From Corallococcus sp. AS-1-6 (GTDB lineage: Bacteria > Myxococcota > Myxococcia > Myxococcales > Myxococcaceae): DNA of 64,000 nucleotides. The position numbers and the translations under genes were made by a program. The stretch's first letter is position 1, and every line of letters begins with the position of its first letter. Shown here in pieces: positions 24,470 to 32,963 of the stretch. The notes beneath the pieces are model-generated. The model saw only the letters and a program-made list of their open reading frames with translations. It was not told the DNA's origin and ran no database searches. The DNA is taken from positions 232,735 through 296,734 of the forward strand of contig NZ_JAIQDE010000010.1 in the NCBI RefSeq assembly GCF_020037015.1. The letters run 5' to 3'.

Positions 24470-25785
24470 GGACTCGCCTCCAGGGCGGCGGGGAGCGCTC
24501 CGCATGCACGAGACTCCACCCAGCGGGAGACGCTGTCCGTCGTGAGGCGCGGCACGTCCGTCTCCAGCCACGCCGCGCAGACCCGGCACAGCGAGTGCCC
24601 CCACACCACCAGGGAGGACGCCGTCCCGCACCCGGTGGCGCACGGGGCGCTCGGCTCCTCACCGCGGCCGACGCTCATCTGCGCGCGGCGACGGGCCTCG
24701 GCGGGGGGCATCTGCGCAGGACCCACGCTGCCCAGCTCGGCCCCGCCCTGCCCCGGGACGTGCCGGCGCCACACCTCCGCGCCGATGAAGGCCCGGGCGG
24801 CGCACACCGGCTGGCGAGACTGCCCCCAGGTGTCCTCCAGCCACGCGAGCCAGGCCGCTCGCAGGCGCCCTTCGTCGCCTCCGACGGCGGCCAGCGAGTC
24901 CGAGTACCAGGTGGCCCAGCCCGGAGGGGGTGCTTCGGGGATGGCGCGGCCGAAGCGCCGGCAGCGCTCCTCCTGAGTCCACGCGAAGAACACCTTGTCC
25001 GGGCTCGGCGCGTCGTCCTCCATCCACTTCGGCCGAGCCTTGCGGACGATGGAGGCCCCCGGGATAGGGGCTGCCGGGGACGTGTCCCCTCCGGCGCGGG
25101 ACAGGGGGACAGGGGACATGTCCCCGGGGACAGGAGGACAGGGGACAGGGGACACGTCGCGCGCGCTTTCAGCAGCAGCACGCTTCTTCTGTCGCTGCTT
25201 CTGCTTCTTCAACTTCTCGTATTCCCTACGCTTTTCGTCTTTCGTCGCTGTTGCTGCTGCTTCCCCCCTCCCCCCCTTCATGTCCCCGTCTGTCCCCGGG
25301 GACAAAGGGGACATGTCCCCGGGGACAGGGGGGACAACCATGGGGACAGCGGGACGGGACGCGCCGGGGACAGGCGCGGGGACGGCGAGGGACGGGGCCA
25401 GCAGCGCGATGGCGTGCGCGAGCCCCTCCGCACGGCCCTCGCTGCGCGCCAGGTCCTCGCGCAGTTGGGCCGCCTGGGCGCGCAGCGCGTCCAGTTCATC
25501 GTGCAGCGCCTCTGGGTCGAAGGTGTGTGCACAGCACGCCCCCGGAGGCTCGCGACGGTAGGTGGGCGCGTGGGCCTCCGGTGCGGGCGAGGCCTCTCCG
25601 GGCCAGCGCGCCTCGGGCGGGAGTTCGCCGGGAATCACCTGGGCCGCCTCCTCCTCGCTGACGAGCTGGCCGGACAGCAGGCGCACCATGCCCGGGGGCA
25701 CCGGCTCGCCCTCCCCGATCTCCGGAGGTGGGGGCGGGACGGGCCGACGGCGAGGGCGAGCAGGAGGCGTGGGGCAGATGCTCAT
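24466..25785 (-). CDS. Large phage protein with internal iteron-like repeats, replication candidate
   Basis: 439 residues from ATG 25785 (ATGA overlap upstream). Order: Pro-rich N-terminus; a Cys/His patch near CCAHTFDPEALHDELDALRA followed by a coiled coil; a low-complexity middle of VPGDMSP-type repeats interrupted by a Lys/Arg-rich helix (KRREYEKLKKQKQRQKKR); then a folded domain (about 265-350: PKWMEDDAPSPDKVFFAW ... LRAAWLAWLEDTW) and a Cys-rich end (CATGCGT...C..C). Position beside the SNF2 helicase and the DNA repeats inside it recall initiator genes such as lambda O, but I see no known initiator motif. Function is inferred. Confidence 0.6.
   Translation of the reverse strand: MSICPTPPARPRRRPVPPPPPEIGEGEPVPPGMVRLLSGQLVSEEEAAQVIPGELPPEARWPGEASPAPEAHAPTYRREPPGACCAHTFDPEALHDELDALRAQAAQLREDLARSEGRAEGLAHAIALLAPSLAVPAPVPGASRPAVPMVVPPVPGDMSPLSPGTDGDMKGGRGEAAATATKDEKRREYEKLKKQKQRQKKRAAAESARDVSPVPCPPVPGDMSPVPLSRAGGDTSPAAPIPGASIVRKARPKWMEDDAPSPDKVFFAWTQEERCRRFGRAIPEAPPPGWATWYSDSLAAVGGDEGRLRAAWLAWLEDTWGQSRQPVCAARAFIGAEVWRRHVPGQGGAELGSVGPAQMPPAEARRRAQMSVGRGEEPSAPCATGCGTASSLVVWGHSLCRVCAAWLETDVPRLTTDSVSRWVESRACGALPAALEASP
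25076..25372 (-). repeat. Iteron-like GGGGACA/TGTCCCC clusters, candidate replication origin
   Basis: About 15 copies of the heptamer GGGGACA or its complement. Cluster one is 25076-25154 (units at 25105, 25112, 25126, 25141, 25148 and inverted at 25119). Cluster two is 25281-25372 (units at 25298, 25307, 25321, 25329, 25342, 25366 and inverted at 25281, 25291, 25314). A 23-bp block containing the palindrome GGGGACATGTCCCC occurs identically at 25112 and 25307. The 126 bp between clusters are visibly richer in A and T (attccctacgcttttcg). The layout is like an origin: iterons flanking an easily melted segment, inside a probable replication gene. Confidence 0.55.
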
Positions 25786-26045
25786 GGTGTGGGGTCCTGC
25801 ACGGGAAGAAGGGGCGACGCCTCCGGAGAGGGGCAGCACGCGGGCGAGACAGGCCGGTCCACGCAGTCGGCCAGCGCGGCGACACCGTGGCGGCAGGTGG
25901 GCCAGGCGCTGGGGTGCTTCGCGCGAACTGACTCCGAGGCGACGCGCGGTGCATGGGGCGCGGGCAAGCCCGCGGCGGTGACGGCGGCCATGCGGGAGGC
26001 GCCACAGTCCTCGCAGCGGACGGTGGGCAGGCGGCAGCGACTCAA
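25782..26045 (-). CDS. Small Cys-rich phage protein
   Basis: 87 residues from a TTG at 26045 overlapping the stop of the ASCH-like gene (TTGA); its own stop overlaps the next ATG. The N-terminus CRLPTVRCEDCGAS and later CRHGVAALADC give two Cys/His pairs suited to one zinc. The remainder is Pro/Ser-rich. No family recognised. Confidence 0.6.
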   Translation of the reverse strand: MSRCRLPTVRCEDCGASRMAAVTAAGLPAPHAPRVASESVRAKHPSAWPTCRHGVAALADCVDRPVSPACCPSPEASPLLPVQDPTP

Positions 26046-26704
26046 GGCGACACCCCCATGGTGCAGGTGTGCGGCGGGCACCCAGGCGCGGTGCAGCGCC
26101 AGGTCCGGCACGTGGAGCACTTCGTCATCGCCCTCCGGCAGGCGCACATTCGGAGGACGCGGTCCTTCAGTGACGCGGCCTCGCGCCCCCCGGCGCGCGC
26201 GGCGCGGGCCTCGTAGGCGTCCCAGCGCGCCTTGTCCGCCCCGACGAGCGCCCCGAAGCCCAACCGAACCCGCGCCAGCACCTGTCCGGGCACCTCCCAC
26301 AGCGTGTCAGCGGGACCAGGCTCACAGGCCACGGGCTCCTGCAGCGCGACCACGTCCTCGAGCCACATGCCCGCCGGGCCCACGTACCAGCGCGACTGCC
26401 GCTCGCCGTCCGGCCATAGCGAAACCGCTGCAACGCGCGCCACCGCCACCACCGCGCTGGTGGGCACGTCGCCCGCGCGCGGGGCCGCGACGCCCGGCCC
26501 GTGCCAGGAGGCCATCCACTCGGCCAGCTCCGGCACGTACTCCGCTGCGGCGCACACCGCGACGTAGGCGCCCAGCACGTCCGCCGGCGGGGCTCGGTGG
26601 AGGTTGAGCACCGGCGCATTGCGGACCTGGACAGCCCAGGCCCATGGCTGGGGCGCGGTCACGCCGTAGATGGGGACGCGCATGGGGGCAGCGCAGGGGC
26701 TCAT
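26042..26704 (-). CDS. ASCH/PUA-like domain protein with Cys-rich tail
   Basis: 220 residues. Residues 10-150 resemble the protein at 31436-31876: an N-terminal GVTAPQPWAWAVQ, then SRWYVGPAGMWLEDVVALQE with PVAC, and LWEVPGQVLARVR. This is the pattern of ASCH-type (PUA-fold) phage proteins that bind nucleic acid. The C-terminus adds CACRRAMTKCSTCRTWRCTA and further Cys/His, likely a zinc module. It is coupled to the SNF2 helicase gene by an ATGA overlap. Confidence 0.65.
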   Translation of the reverse strand: MSPCAAPMRVPIYGVTAPQPWAWAVQVRNAPVLNLHRAPPADVLGAYVAVCAAAEYVPELAEWMASWHGPGVAAPRAGDVPTSAVVAVARVAAVSLWPDGERQSRWYVGPAGMWLEDVVALQEPVACEPGPADTLWEVPGQVLARVRLGFGALVGADKARWDAYEARAARAGGREAASLKDRVLRMCACRRAMTKCSTCRTWRCTAPGCPPHTCTMGVSP

Positions 26705-28425
26705 GCCGCCCTCCGATTCTTCAGGAAGGCCTCGGCCAGCTTCCGGACGCGGCCTTCGTCCGTCTCCAGCCGCTCCATGAGGCTGGCCTGCGGATCGCGG
26801 ATGCCCTCCATCTGGTTGCGCTTGATGCCGAGGACATCCGCCACCACTGGGTCCGAGCCGGAGTCGGACACCAGGAAGTAGGCCATGACGGGGTCCGGCT
26901 GGCCGTCACGGTGGACGCGGCCGCACGCCTGCTCATGCACGCCGGGGCTCCAGTCCAGCTCGCCGAACACCACCGTGCGGCAGCAGTGCTGGAGTCCGTC
27001 GAGGCCCGCGCCCGCGCGCAGCGACATGATGAGGATGGGCGTCTGCCCGTCCTTGAAGCGCTTCGCCTGCTCCTCCTTCTGCGCGGGGCTCTCCTGGCCG
27101 GTGAAGATGGCCGGGGAGTACTCCGCGAGCCGCTCGCGCCAGATGCTGTACACCTCGTGGTGCCAGCCGTAGAGCAGTACCCGCTCGCCGTTCTCCACCA
27201 GCATGCGGACGAACTCCGCGACGAAGGGCGCCTTCGCGATGCCGGTGGCCTGCCGCAGGCGCCAGGACAGCTCCCCGGACGCGTGGAGCCGCTCCTCGGG
27301 CTTCACCCCACCCTGCGCGAGGATGATGCGGGCGAGCTCCGCGGCCTTGTCCTGCACCTCGTCGAGCACCCGCGTGTCCGACTCCACGGTGTGCACGTCG
27401 CGCGAGAGGGACGGCAGCTCCCGCCCGACGTCCTGCCGCGTGCGGCGCAGCATGAGGCCCGCGTCGCGCAGGTACGTACCGAAGGAGCGTGGGTCCTTGA
27501 AGTTGAGCTTGTCGTCCACGCCGGTGCACCACTCCCGGCTGAACTCCTCGCGCGTGCCCAGGACGCCGGGCTTGAGGGCGTCGAGGACGTGAAACATCTC
27601 CCCGCCGTAGTTGTAAATGGGGGTGGCGGACAGGCCGATGACGAAGGGGGTGCGCTCCGCCAGGTAGTGGGCGGCCCGGTACTTGTCCGACTCGGGCCCG
27701 CGCCGCAGCTCCTGGCACTCGTCGAAGACGATGGAGCGCACGCCCGCGCTGGCCAGCGTGTCCGCCCAGCCCGACAGCTTGTGGTAGTTGAGGATGAGGA
27801 CGTCCGGCCACGGCAGCTTCCGCCCGCCGCGCCCGCGGGTGACGTCCTCCGGCGTCGCGCGCTTCGCCACGTGCACGCGCAGGCGCGGGAGGAAGCGCGC
27901 CAGCTCGCGCTGCCACTGCCGGGGCAGGTGCGTCAGCGTCACCACCACGGCGGGCAGCGTGCGGGTGTCCGTGAAGCCCGTCAGCGCGGAGGCCGTCTTC
28001 CCCAGGCCCACGTCGTCCGCCAGCAGCAGGCGCTGCAGGCGCAGCCACATGTCCGCCGCCTTCCGCTGGTACTCGCGGGGCGGGACATTCATGGCGAAGT
28101 CCGGCGCCTGGTACTCCGTCGCCAGCAACTCCGCCACCTGTGCCTCGCGTCGGGCATGCTCGCGCGCGCCGTGCCGGAGGAAGGCCTTGGCCTCCTTCCC
28201 CACCACCTCCATGGGGAAACGCTCCAGGAACCACTCCAACTCGCGCGCCGTCTCCGCGGTGGCCGCCAGGAGGACTTCGCCGATGTCCCCCTTGTTGATG
28301 CGGTCGAAGACGCGCTTCAGCCGCAGCGCCACGTGGGGCTCCGCCTGCACCACCCACGCGGGCCGCTCCCCTCCCCTGCTGCCCAGCTTCCGCGCCTCCA
28401 GGCGCACCGTCCCGTATGTCTTCAC
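26701..28425 (-). CDS. SNF2-family helicase
   Basis: 574 residues. Helicase motifs in order: Walker A DDVGLGKT (137-144), THLPRQW, a DECQ box (235-238), LSATP (265-269), and the second RecA lobe ending with QACGRVHRDGQ near residue 497, all typical of SNF2 ATPases. Phage SNF2 proteins usually come with a VRR-NUC-type nuclease, as found here just upstream with an overlap, and act in replication or recombination. Length is normal for the phage group. The N-terminal 110 residues form an accessory domain. Confidence 0.93.
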   Translation of the reverse strand: MKTYGTVRLEARKLGSRGGERPAWVVQAEPHVALRLKRVFDRINKGDIGEVLLAATAETARELEWFLERFPMEVVGKEAKAFLRHGAREHARREAQVAELLATEYQAPDFAMNVPPREYQRKAADMWLRLQRLLLADDVGLGKTASALTGFTDTRTLPAVVVTLTHLPRQWQRELARFLPRLRVHVAKRATPEDVTRGRGGRKLPWPDVLILNYHKLSGWADTLASAGVRSIVFDECQELRRGPESDKYRAAHYLAERTPFVIGLSATPIYNYGGEMFHVLDALKPGVLGTREEFSREWCTGVDDKLNFKDPRSFGTYLRDAGLMLRRTRQDVGRELPSLSRDVHTVESDTRVLDEVQDKAAELARIILAQGGVKPEERLHASGELSWRLRQATGIAKAPFVAEFVRMLVENGERVLLYGWHHEVYSIWRERLAEYSPAIFTGQESPAQKEEQAKRFKDGQTPILIMSLRAGAGLDGLQHCCRTVVFGELDWSPGVHEQACGRVHRDGQPDPVMAYFLVSDSGSDPVVADVLGIKRNQMEGIRDPQASLMERLETDEGRVRKLAEAFLKNRRAA

Positions 28426-28805
28426 AGCAGGCCTCCCTTCAGCACGACGACGCGCACGGGCTTGCCCTGCATGAGGGCCGGCAAGCTGTCGTGGCGGGAA
28501 CGAGTCGTGACGAGCAGGAGGGCGTGGATGTCCTCCCGCTCCGCATAGCGCAGAAGCTGGCGGGTGACCTCGGACAGGCCCCCGTCCACCTTCACCTCAA
28601 GGCCCACGTGGGCCTCCGTCAGCAGGAAGTCGATGCGGCCCGCCGCCCCCAGCCGCACCTCGCGCAGGAAGGGGATGTCCGCCTCCGTCAGCACCTGGGC
28701 AAGCGCCTCCTGCAGGAGGGCCTCCCCGGCGCAGCGGAAGCGATGGCGGGTGACGAGGGCGCGGGCCTGCTCCAGCGCCGTCATGGCGGGCGTGGGCGCG
28801 CTCAC
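28422..28805 (-). CDS. VRR-NUC-like PD-(D/E)XK nuclease
   Basis: 127 residues from a GTG at 28805 that overlaps the methyltransferase stop. The active site is visible: GRIDFLLTEAHVGLEVKV, with Asp59, Glu70 and Lys72 (D...E-x-K). An N-terminal helix pair with Glu34 precedes it. Its end overlaps the SNF2 gene start by 4 nt, so the nuclease and helicase are made together. Likely a structure-specific nuclease for replication or recombination intermediates. Confidence 0.82.
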   Translation of the reverse strand: MSAPTPAMTALEQARALVTRHRFRCAGEALLQEALAQVLTEADIPFLREVRLGAAGRIDFLLTEAHVGLEVKVDGGLSEVTRQLLRYAEREDIHALLLVTTRSRHDSLPALMQGKPVRVVVLKGGLL

Positions 28806-30796
28806 GCCGCGTACCCCTCGTGCAGCTCCGGCGCCACCCACTGGCCGTTGCCACACAGCCGCCAGCCTTCGCCCAGGGAGGAGCGCAGTAGGGACTCCAG
28901 CAGCTGCCGTCCCCAGGCTTCCGCCGCATCGCGCGGGATGCCGTTGCCGATGTGCTCGCGCCAGCGGCGGTCGCTCCGCCCCGCGAGCACCAGGGGCCTC
29001 CCGTTCAACGTCATCGGCAGCGTCTGGAGGCGCGCGAGCTCCAGCGTGGTGAGCGGCCGGTGCCAGGTGCCATCCGGCGCGAGGATGGCTGGCGCGAGGC
29101 AGCCCTTTGGCACCTCCCATCCGATGGCGAGCAGGTGGAGCGCCAGTTCCAGCGAGATGACCGGCCGCTCCGGCGGCAGCCCGCGTGGGTCCGCCACCGC
29201 CGCGGTGCCGCAGTCCACCTGGAGGCTGCCGGTCACGGTGCCCGAGGGCCTGTCCCACGGCAGGACGCCGTAGAAGCCATTGCGGCATTCGCACCCCAAG
29301 CCGAGATGCTCCAGCAGCCGGTCATCGGCGACAGACCCAGGCCCCTGACCACTCGTCGCCGTCGTCCGCGCGCTGATTGTCGGCGAGGCGTCGTCGAAGG
29401 GAACCACCTGCCGGTACCCGGGACGCCCCTTCCACCGGGCCGCGTTGTCGCCCGTGCGCCCCTCGGCGAGTCCTTCCAGGAGGCGCGGGTCAGCGACCGC
29501 CCCCATGGACTGACCCGCCGTCGCCTCCGTCCTCGCCGTCACCGTCGCGCTCGGCGCGTCCCACAGGCCCACCTGCATGAAGCCCGGGCGCCCGGCACGC
29601 TTTTCCGCGATGGCTTCGAGGATGCGTGGATCCGCCGCGCACGGGCCTCCACTGCCGACCTGCTGCGCGCCTGTGACGGTCCGGCTCGCCTCCGTCCAGG
29701 GCTGCACTGCGTACTTCGAGACGTGCCGTCCCGGGTTGTCGGTGCGCATCGCGATGTCGCCGAGGCGCGCGTCCTGGACGCCGCACAGCCCCGCGCCACC
29801 AGGGCCTGTGACGGTGGGGGACGCCTCTCCCCAGGGCTGGACGGGCTGGCGGCGGTGCACCTCGTTCCGCTTCTGGCTGGGTGCCCCGACGAGCAGTTCC
29901 TCGAGCTTGGCCACCGCGCTGGCGTCCACGTCCACGGACCACAGCCCGCGCGCGCGAAGCCACGGCACCACCTGGCCACGCGGGGGTAGGTCCCGCCAGT
30001 CCCACTTCGGCACCCGGCCGTCCTTCCAGTCAATGCCGATGAGGGCGAGCCGGACGAGGTTCGCCCAGCTCAACCGCGGGGAACGGTGCATGGGCCCGGC
30101 GCGTGGGTCATCCGGCCAGGGCAGCGGGCCGAGGGCATCCCCCACGCTGCGGAGAGGCTTCTCAGGCGGGAGTTCAACCGGCACCGGGCAGCGCTTCGGG
30201 TTCCGGAAGATGATGGCCAGGCGGCGCCGCTTCTGCGGCAGCCCGCCCTCCTTCCCCAGATCGTGCACGCGGACGTCGAAGAGGTAGCCGCGGGACGTCC
30301 ACGTCTTGAGCATCCGGTCGACGGCGCGGGCGGCACGCTTCGCGGAGAGCAGGCTGGGCACGTTCTCCCAGACGGCCAGTGCCGGCCACGTCTCCGGGTC
30401 GGGGTAGGCCTCGAAAAACAACTCCGAGAACACGACCATCAGCTCGTTCATGGCCTGGTACGCGGGCGTGTTCGCGACCTCCAGAGGAAGGAGGCCGGAG
30501 CCGGCCTTGCACGGCGCGCTACCCTTCAGGACGTCTGGCGAGCGCGGCCCCCAGAACGCGCGCAGAGCGTGCGGGGTGAGCTTCGTCACGTCGGCGCAGA
30601 GGGCCCGCGCGCCGGTAAGCATCTCGAAGTCCGCGCAGGCCTCGGCGTCGAAGTCGATGCCGCCCAGGTTCCGGAAGGTGGCGGACGCCCCCAGAACCTG
30701 GGCGATGGCTGCGTCCGAGCCCGAGGCGCCGATGCCCGAGCCGCAGAAGGGATAGCCGATGGTGAAGATGCGCGGCGTGGTGGTGATGCAGCTCAT
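28802..30796 (-). CDS. Cytosine-C5 DNA methyltransferase with five tandem repeats
   Basis: 664 residues, much longer than a usual C5 enzyme (330-420). Catalytic motifs: PFCGSGIG (SAM, about 16-23), SAPCKAGSG with Cys96, ENV (144-146), QKRRR (188-192), and IGNGIP (616-621). Between motifs VIII and X, residues 316-545 hold five repeats of about 45-55 residues built on V.PW..AS.TVTG followed in most by ADPR.LE. The SP-beta type phages carry multi-target C5 enzymes with several recognition units; these repeats may play that role, protecting phage DNA at several sites. Coupled by ATGA and GTGA to neighbours. Confidence 0.85.
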   Translation of the reverse strand: MSCITTTPRIFTIGYPFCGSGIGASGSDAAIAQVLGASATFRNLGGIDFDAEACADFEMLTGARALCADVTKLTPHALRAFWGPRSPDVLKGSAPCKAGSGLLPLEVANTPAYQAMNELMVVFSELFFEAYPDPETWPALAVWENVPSLLSAKRAARAVDRMLKTWTSRGYLFDVRVHDLGKEGGLPQKRRRLAIIFRNPKRCPVPVELPPEKPLRSVGDALGPLPWPDDPRAGPMHRSPRLSWANLVRLALIGIDWKDGRVPKWDWRDLPPRGQVVPWLRARGLWSVDVDASAVAKLEELLVGAPSQKRNEVHRRQPVQPWGEASPTVTGPGGAGLCGVQDARLGDIAMRTDNPGRHVSKYAVQPWTEASRTVTGAQQVGSGGPCAADPRILEAIAEKRAGRPGFMQVGLWDAPSATVTARTEATAGQSMGAVADPRLLEGLAEGRTGDNAARWKGRPGYRQVVPFDDASPTISARTTATSGQGPGSVADDRLLEHLGLGCECRNGFYGVLPWDRPSGTVTGSLQVDCGTAAVADPRGLPPERPVISLELALHLLAIGWEVPKGCLAPAILAPDGTWHRPLTTLELARLQTLPMTLNGRPLVLAGRSDRRWREHIGNGIPRDAAEAWGRQLLESLLRSSLGEGWRLCGNGQWVAPELHEGYAA
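29162..29851 (-). repeat. Five tandem coding repeats in the methyltransferase gene
   Basis: Repeat starts at about residues 316, 361, 406, 461 and 508. Cores: VQPWGEASPTVTG, VQPWTEASRTVTG, VGLWDAPSATVTA, VVPFDDASPTISA, VLPWDRPSGTVTG. Four are followed by an AADPRILE-like segment. The repeats differ enough to have diverged after duplication. Confidence 0.8.
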
Positions 30797-30939
30797 GGGA
30801 GGGCTCGGGTTGCGATGACGGCGCCGAGCGCCGCGAAGAAGGAGAGGACGGCGAAGAGGAAGGCGCCCACGTGCGGCTCCGCGTGGGCGAGGAGGTATCC
30901 GACGAACGTGCCGGCCAGAAGGAGGCGCGCGTGGCTCAC
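30793..30939 (-). CDS. Small membrane protein
   Basis: 48 residues from a GTG at 30939 overlapping the DUF1643 stop; its stop overlaps the methyltransferase ATG. Two hydrophobic segments are visible (ARLLLAGTFVGYLLAH and VGAFLFAVLSFFAALGAVIA), with a short polar turn. Function unknown. Confidence 0.6.
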   Translation of the reverse strand: MSHARLLLAGTFVGYLLAHAEPHVGAFLFAVLSFFAALGAVIATRALP

Positions 30940-31439
30940 GACAGCGCCTCCCGGTAGAGCTGCGGCCGCAGGTGGCCCGCGAGGTACAGCGGGTGGCGGG
31001 GCTCGCCAGCGCCGGTGAGCGCGAGCGCGTGCACGGGGTGGTACCGGCGCAACAGGGCCAGCACCGCAGGCGCGCGTTGAGGCACCATCCGGTGAGCGCC
31101 CCACGCCCCGACGACGAGGGCGGCCTCGCGCGCGGCGCGCTCCAGGGACGCGTCGTTGAGCGGGCCGACCGCGTCCTTCGCGGGCATCAGGTCCTCCGGG
31201 TCTGTGGCCCGGAAGGCGAAGAGGTTGCAGAGCGTGAGCGCCCCGTAGCCCCAGGTCTGCGCGAAGGCCACGTAGCGGCGCAGCGTCGGATCATCCTGCT
31301 GCCCGTCGGCGACGGACGGGTTCAACATGACGAAGAGGACGCGGCGGTCGTCCTGCGCAGACCAGCGGCGCCAGAGGCGGTACCGGTACAGGCCGCACTC
31401 GCTCAGTTCGGCGCCGGCATCCAGGTAGCGGGGCCTCAT
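30936..31439 (-). CDS. DUF1643 family protein
   Basis: 167 residues from ATG 31439 (ATGA with the preceding gene). The family pattern is clear: YRYRLWRRW near the start, VLFVMLNPSVADGQQDDPTL, RRYVAFAQTWGYGALTLCNLFAFRATDP, and GAWG. DUF1643 proteins are common in phages and mobile elements; no activity is established. Confidence 0.9.
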   Translation of the reverse strand: MRPRYLDAGAELSECGLYRYRLWRRWSAQDDRRVLFVMLNPSVADGQQDDPTLRRYVAFAQTWGYGALTLCNLFAFRATDPEDLMPAKDAVGPLNDASLERAAREAALVVGAWGAHRMVPQRAPAVLALLRRYHPVHALALTGAGEPRHPLYLAGHLRPQLYREALS

Positions 31440-31876
31440 CGAGCCGCCCCCTGCGCGACCGACCACGCGGCGCGCACCTGGCGGAGGACTTCACCGGGCA
31501 GCACCCACAGCCCCTGGGCGCCGCGGCAGGCCACGGGCTGGATGGGCGTCCTGTCCGTGAGCCACAGCCCCGTCTCTCCCATGTACCAGCGGCTGGGACG
31601 GAAGGCCGTCTTGCGCGTCATCGCCTCCACGCGCGCGACGCCGATGATGGCGCCGGACGGGTGCTCTGCCTCCGTCGGCACGTGGAGCCCGAACTCGGAC
31701 GCCATGGCGTCGGCGTTGTCCTGGTCCCACGTCTTCCCGTTGTGAATGGCGAGCCACGAGCCGATAGGGGGCGCAGGGAAGCGCGGGCCCCGGTTCTCCA
31801 CGTCCTTGTCGGCATGGACGACCGCCCATCCCCAGGGCCGCCAAAGGGTGATTCCGCGGATCCGAACCTCACCCAC
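31436..31876 (-). CDS. ASCH-domain protein
   Basis: 146 residues from a GTG at 31876 with GGAGG upstream. ITLWRPWGWAVVHADKDVEN followed by RG is the N-terminal signature of phage ASCH (PUA-fold) proteins; SWLAIHNGKTWD and the later SRWYMGETGLWL ... PVACRGAQGLWVLP follow. ASCH domains bind RNA or modified bases. It is paralogous to the 26042-26704 protein but lacks the Cys-rich tail. Confidence 0.8.
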   Translation of the reverse strand: MGEVRIRGITLWRPWGWAVVHADKDVENRGPRFPAPPIGSWLAIHNGKTWDQDNADAMASEFGLHVPTEAEHPSGAIIGVARVEAMTRKTAFRPSRWYMGETGLWLTDRTPIQPVACRGAQGLWVLPGEVLRQVRAAWSVAQGAAR

Positions 31877-32963
31877 GGGCCACCTCCGGCATCTCGTCCC
31901 AGGTGCGGCCATCGAGGACGCGGCCAGCAGCCTTCTTCCCAAGGGCGAAGAGCGTGTGGACCTCACCGCCAACAGGCAGCGGCTCCGAGGGGAAGGTCAC
32001 CTCCAACACGCGACAGAGACGCGTGCTGTCCTCCGGCATGCCTTCCGGCACCGGCTCGTAGAGCGCGTCCGCCTCCTGCTCCGTCATCGTGCAGTAGGGC
32101 CTCCACGCTCCCCACTGTTTGAAAAAGAAGCACACGCCCGCGCTCACGCACTGGTCGCGCAGGCGTCGCGCCCAGACGGGGTGCATGGGCCGGGCGCCCG
32201 GGCCGGACTCACCACCGACGACGACCCAGTCCAACCCTCGACTTCCACCAACAGCGGGAAGCACGTGGTGATGGGCCGGGCCGTTCCAGCCGCTGGTCTG
32301 CGTCCGCTGCGGGATGAAGCGCTGAAGGTCAATCGGCCCGAGGAGCGGCTCACAGGAGAGCCACCGCACAGCCGCGGGCGTGCGCAGCAACTCCGGGATG
32401 CGCGCGTCCGCGCGCTGCTGGTCCTCCACCGACACGCCCAGCCACACGTTGGGCAGCGGCCAGCGCAGCTCGTCCGGTTCCAGGTTGAGCCCGCGCCGCG
32501 TCGCCTCCATGGCAGCGATGGACAGCACCTGGCCACGGAACTCCTCGTTGCCCACGGTGCGCGCCATGACGTCCGCGCGCTTCGTCAGCACCTGGAAGGT
32601 GTGCCGCCGCGCGAGCGCCATCACCGCGAACACCTTCGCGATGTCCTTCACCGTGAGCGACTCGTGGAAGAGGTCGCTCATGCTGTTGACGAAGACGCGC
32701 CGGGGCTTCCGCCAGTGGAGTGGCTCCAGCAGCTTCTCCGCGTCGAGCACCACCTTGCCCGTCCACCGCGGGCCCGCCGGAGTGCTCTTCACGAGCCCCT
32801 CGTAGGCCTGCCCCGGACCGGACAGCCGGATGGCCATGCGCTCCGCATAGCAGCCGCCCTTGCGTGCGCCGGGGGTACCTCCACCGCAGCCCGGGGAGAC
32901 GCGGGAGCAGCCCCGCGTCGGGTTCCACACGACGTCCGTCCACTCGATGGCCGTCTCAGCCAT
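31869..32963 (-). CDS. Phage Gp37/Gp68 family protein (DUF5131)
   Basis: 364 residues. Start MAETAIEWTDVVWNPTRGCS and the Cys cluster C19, C26, C38 (with GGCYAERMA), followed by RVFVNSMSDLFHE, TFQVLTKRAD, NVWLGVSVEDQ, RWLSCEPLLGP and WVVVGGESGPGARPM are diagnostic for this family, which is distantly like radical SAM barrels. The biochemical role is not established. It overlaps the ASCH gene by 8 nt. Confidence 0.93.
   Translation of the reverse strand: MAETAIEWTDVVWNPTRGCSRVSPGCGGGTPGARKGGCYAERMAIRLSGPGQAYEGLVKSTPAGPRWTGKVVLDAEKLLEPLHWRKPRRVFVNSMSDLFHESLTVKDIAKVFAVMALARRHTFQVLTKRADVMARTVGNEEFRGQVLSIAAMEATRRGLNLEPDELRWPLPNVWLGVSVEDQQRADARIPELLRTPAAVRWLSCEPLLGPIDLQRFIPQRTQTSGWNGPAHHHVLPAVGGSRGLDWVVVGGESGPGARPMHPVWARRLRDQCVSAGVCFFFKQWGAWRPYCTMTEQEADALYEPVPEGMPEDSTRLCRVLEVTFPSEPLPVGGEVHTLFALGKKAAGRVLDGRTWDEMPEVARG

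Noticed and set aside
25076..25372. CRISPR array
   Set aside because: The repeat unit is 7 bp, packed without unique spacers of constant length, and lies inside a coding frame. No cas genes are present.
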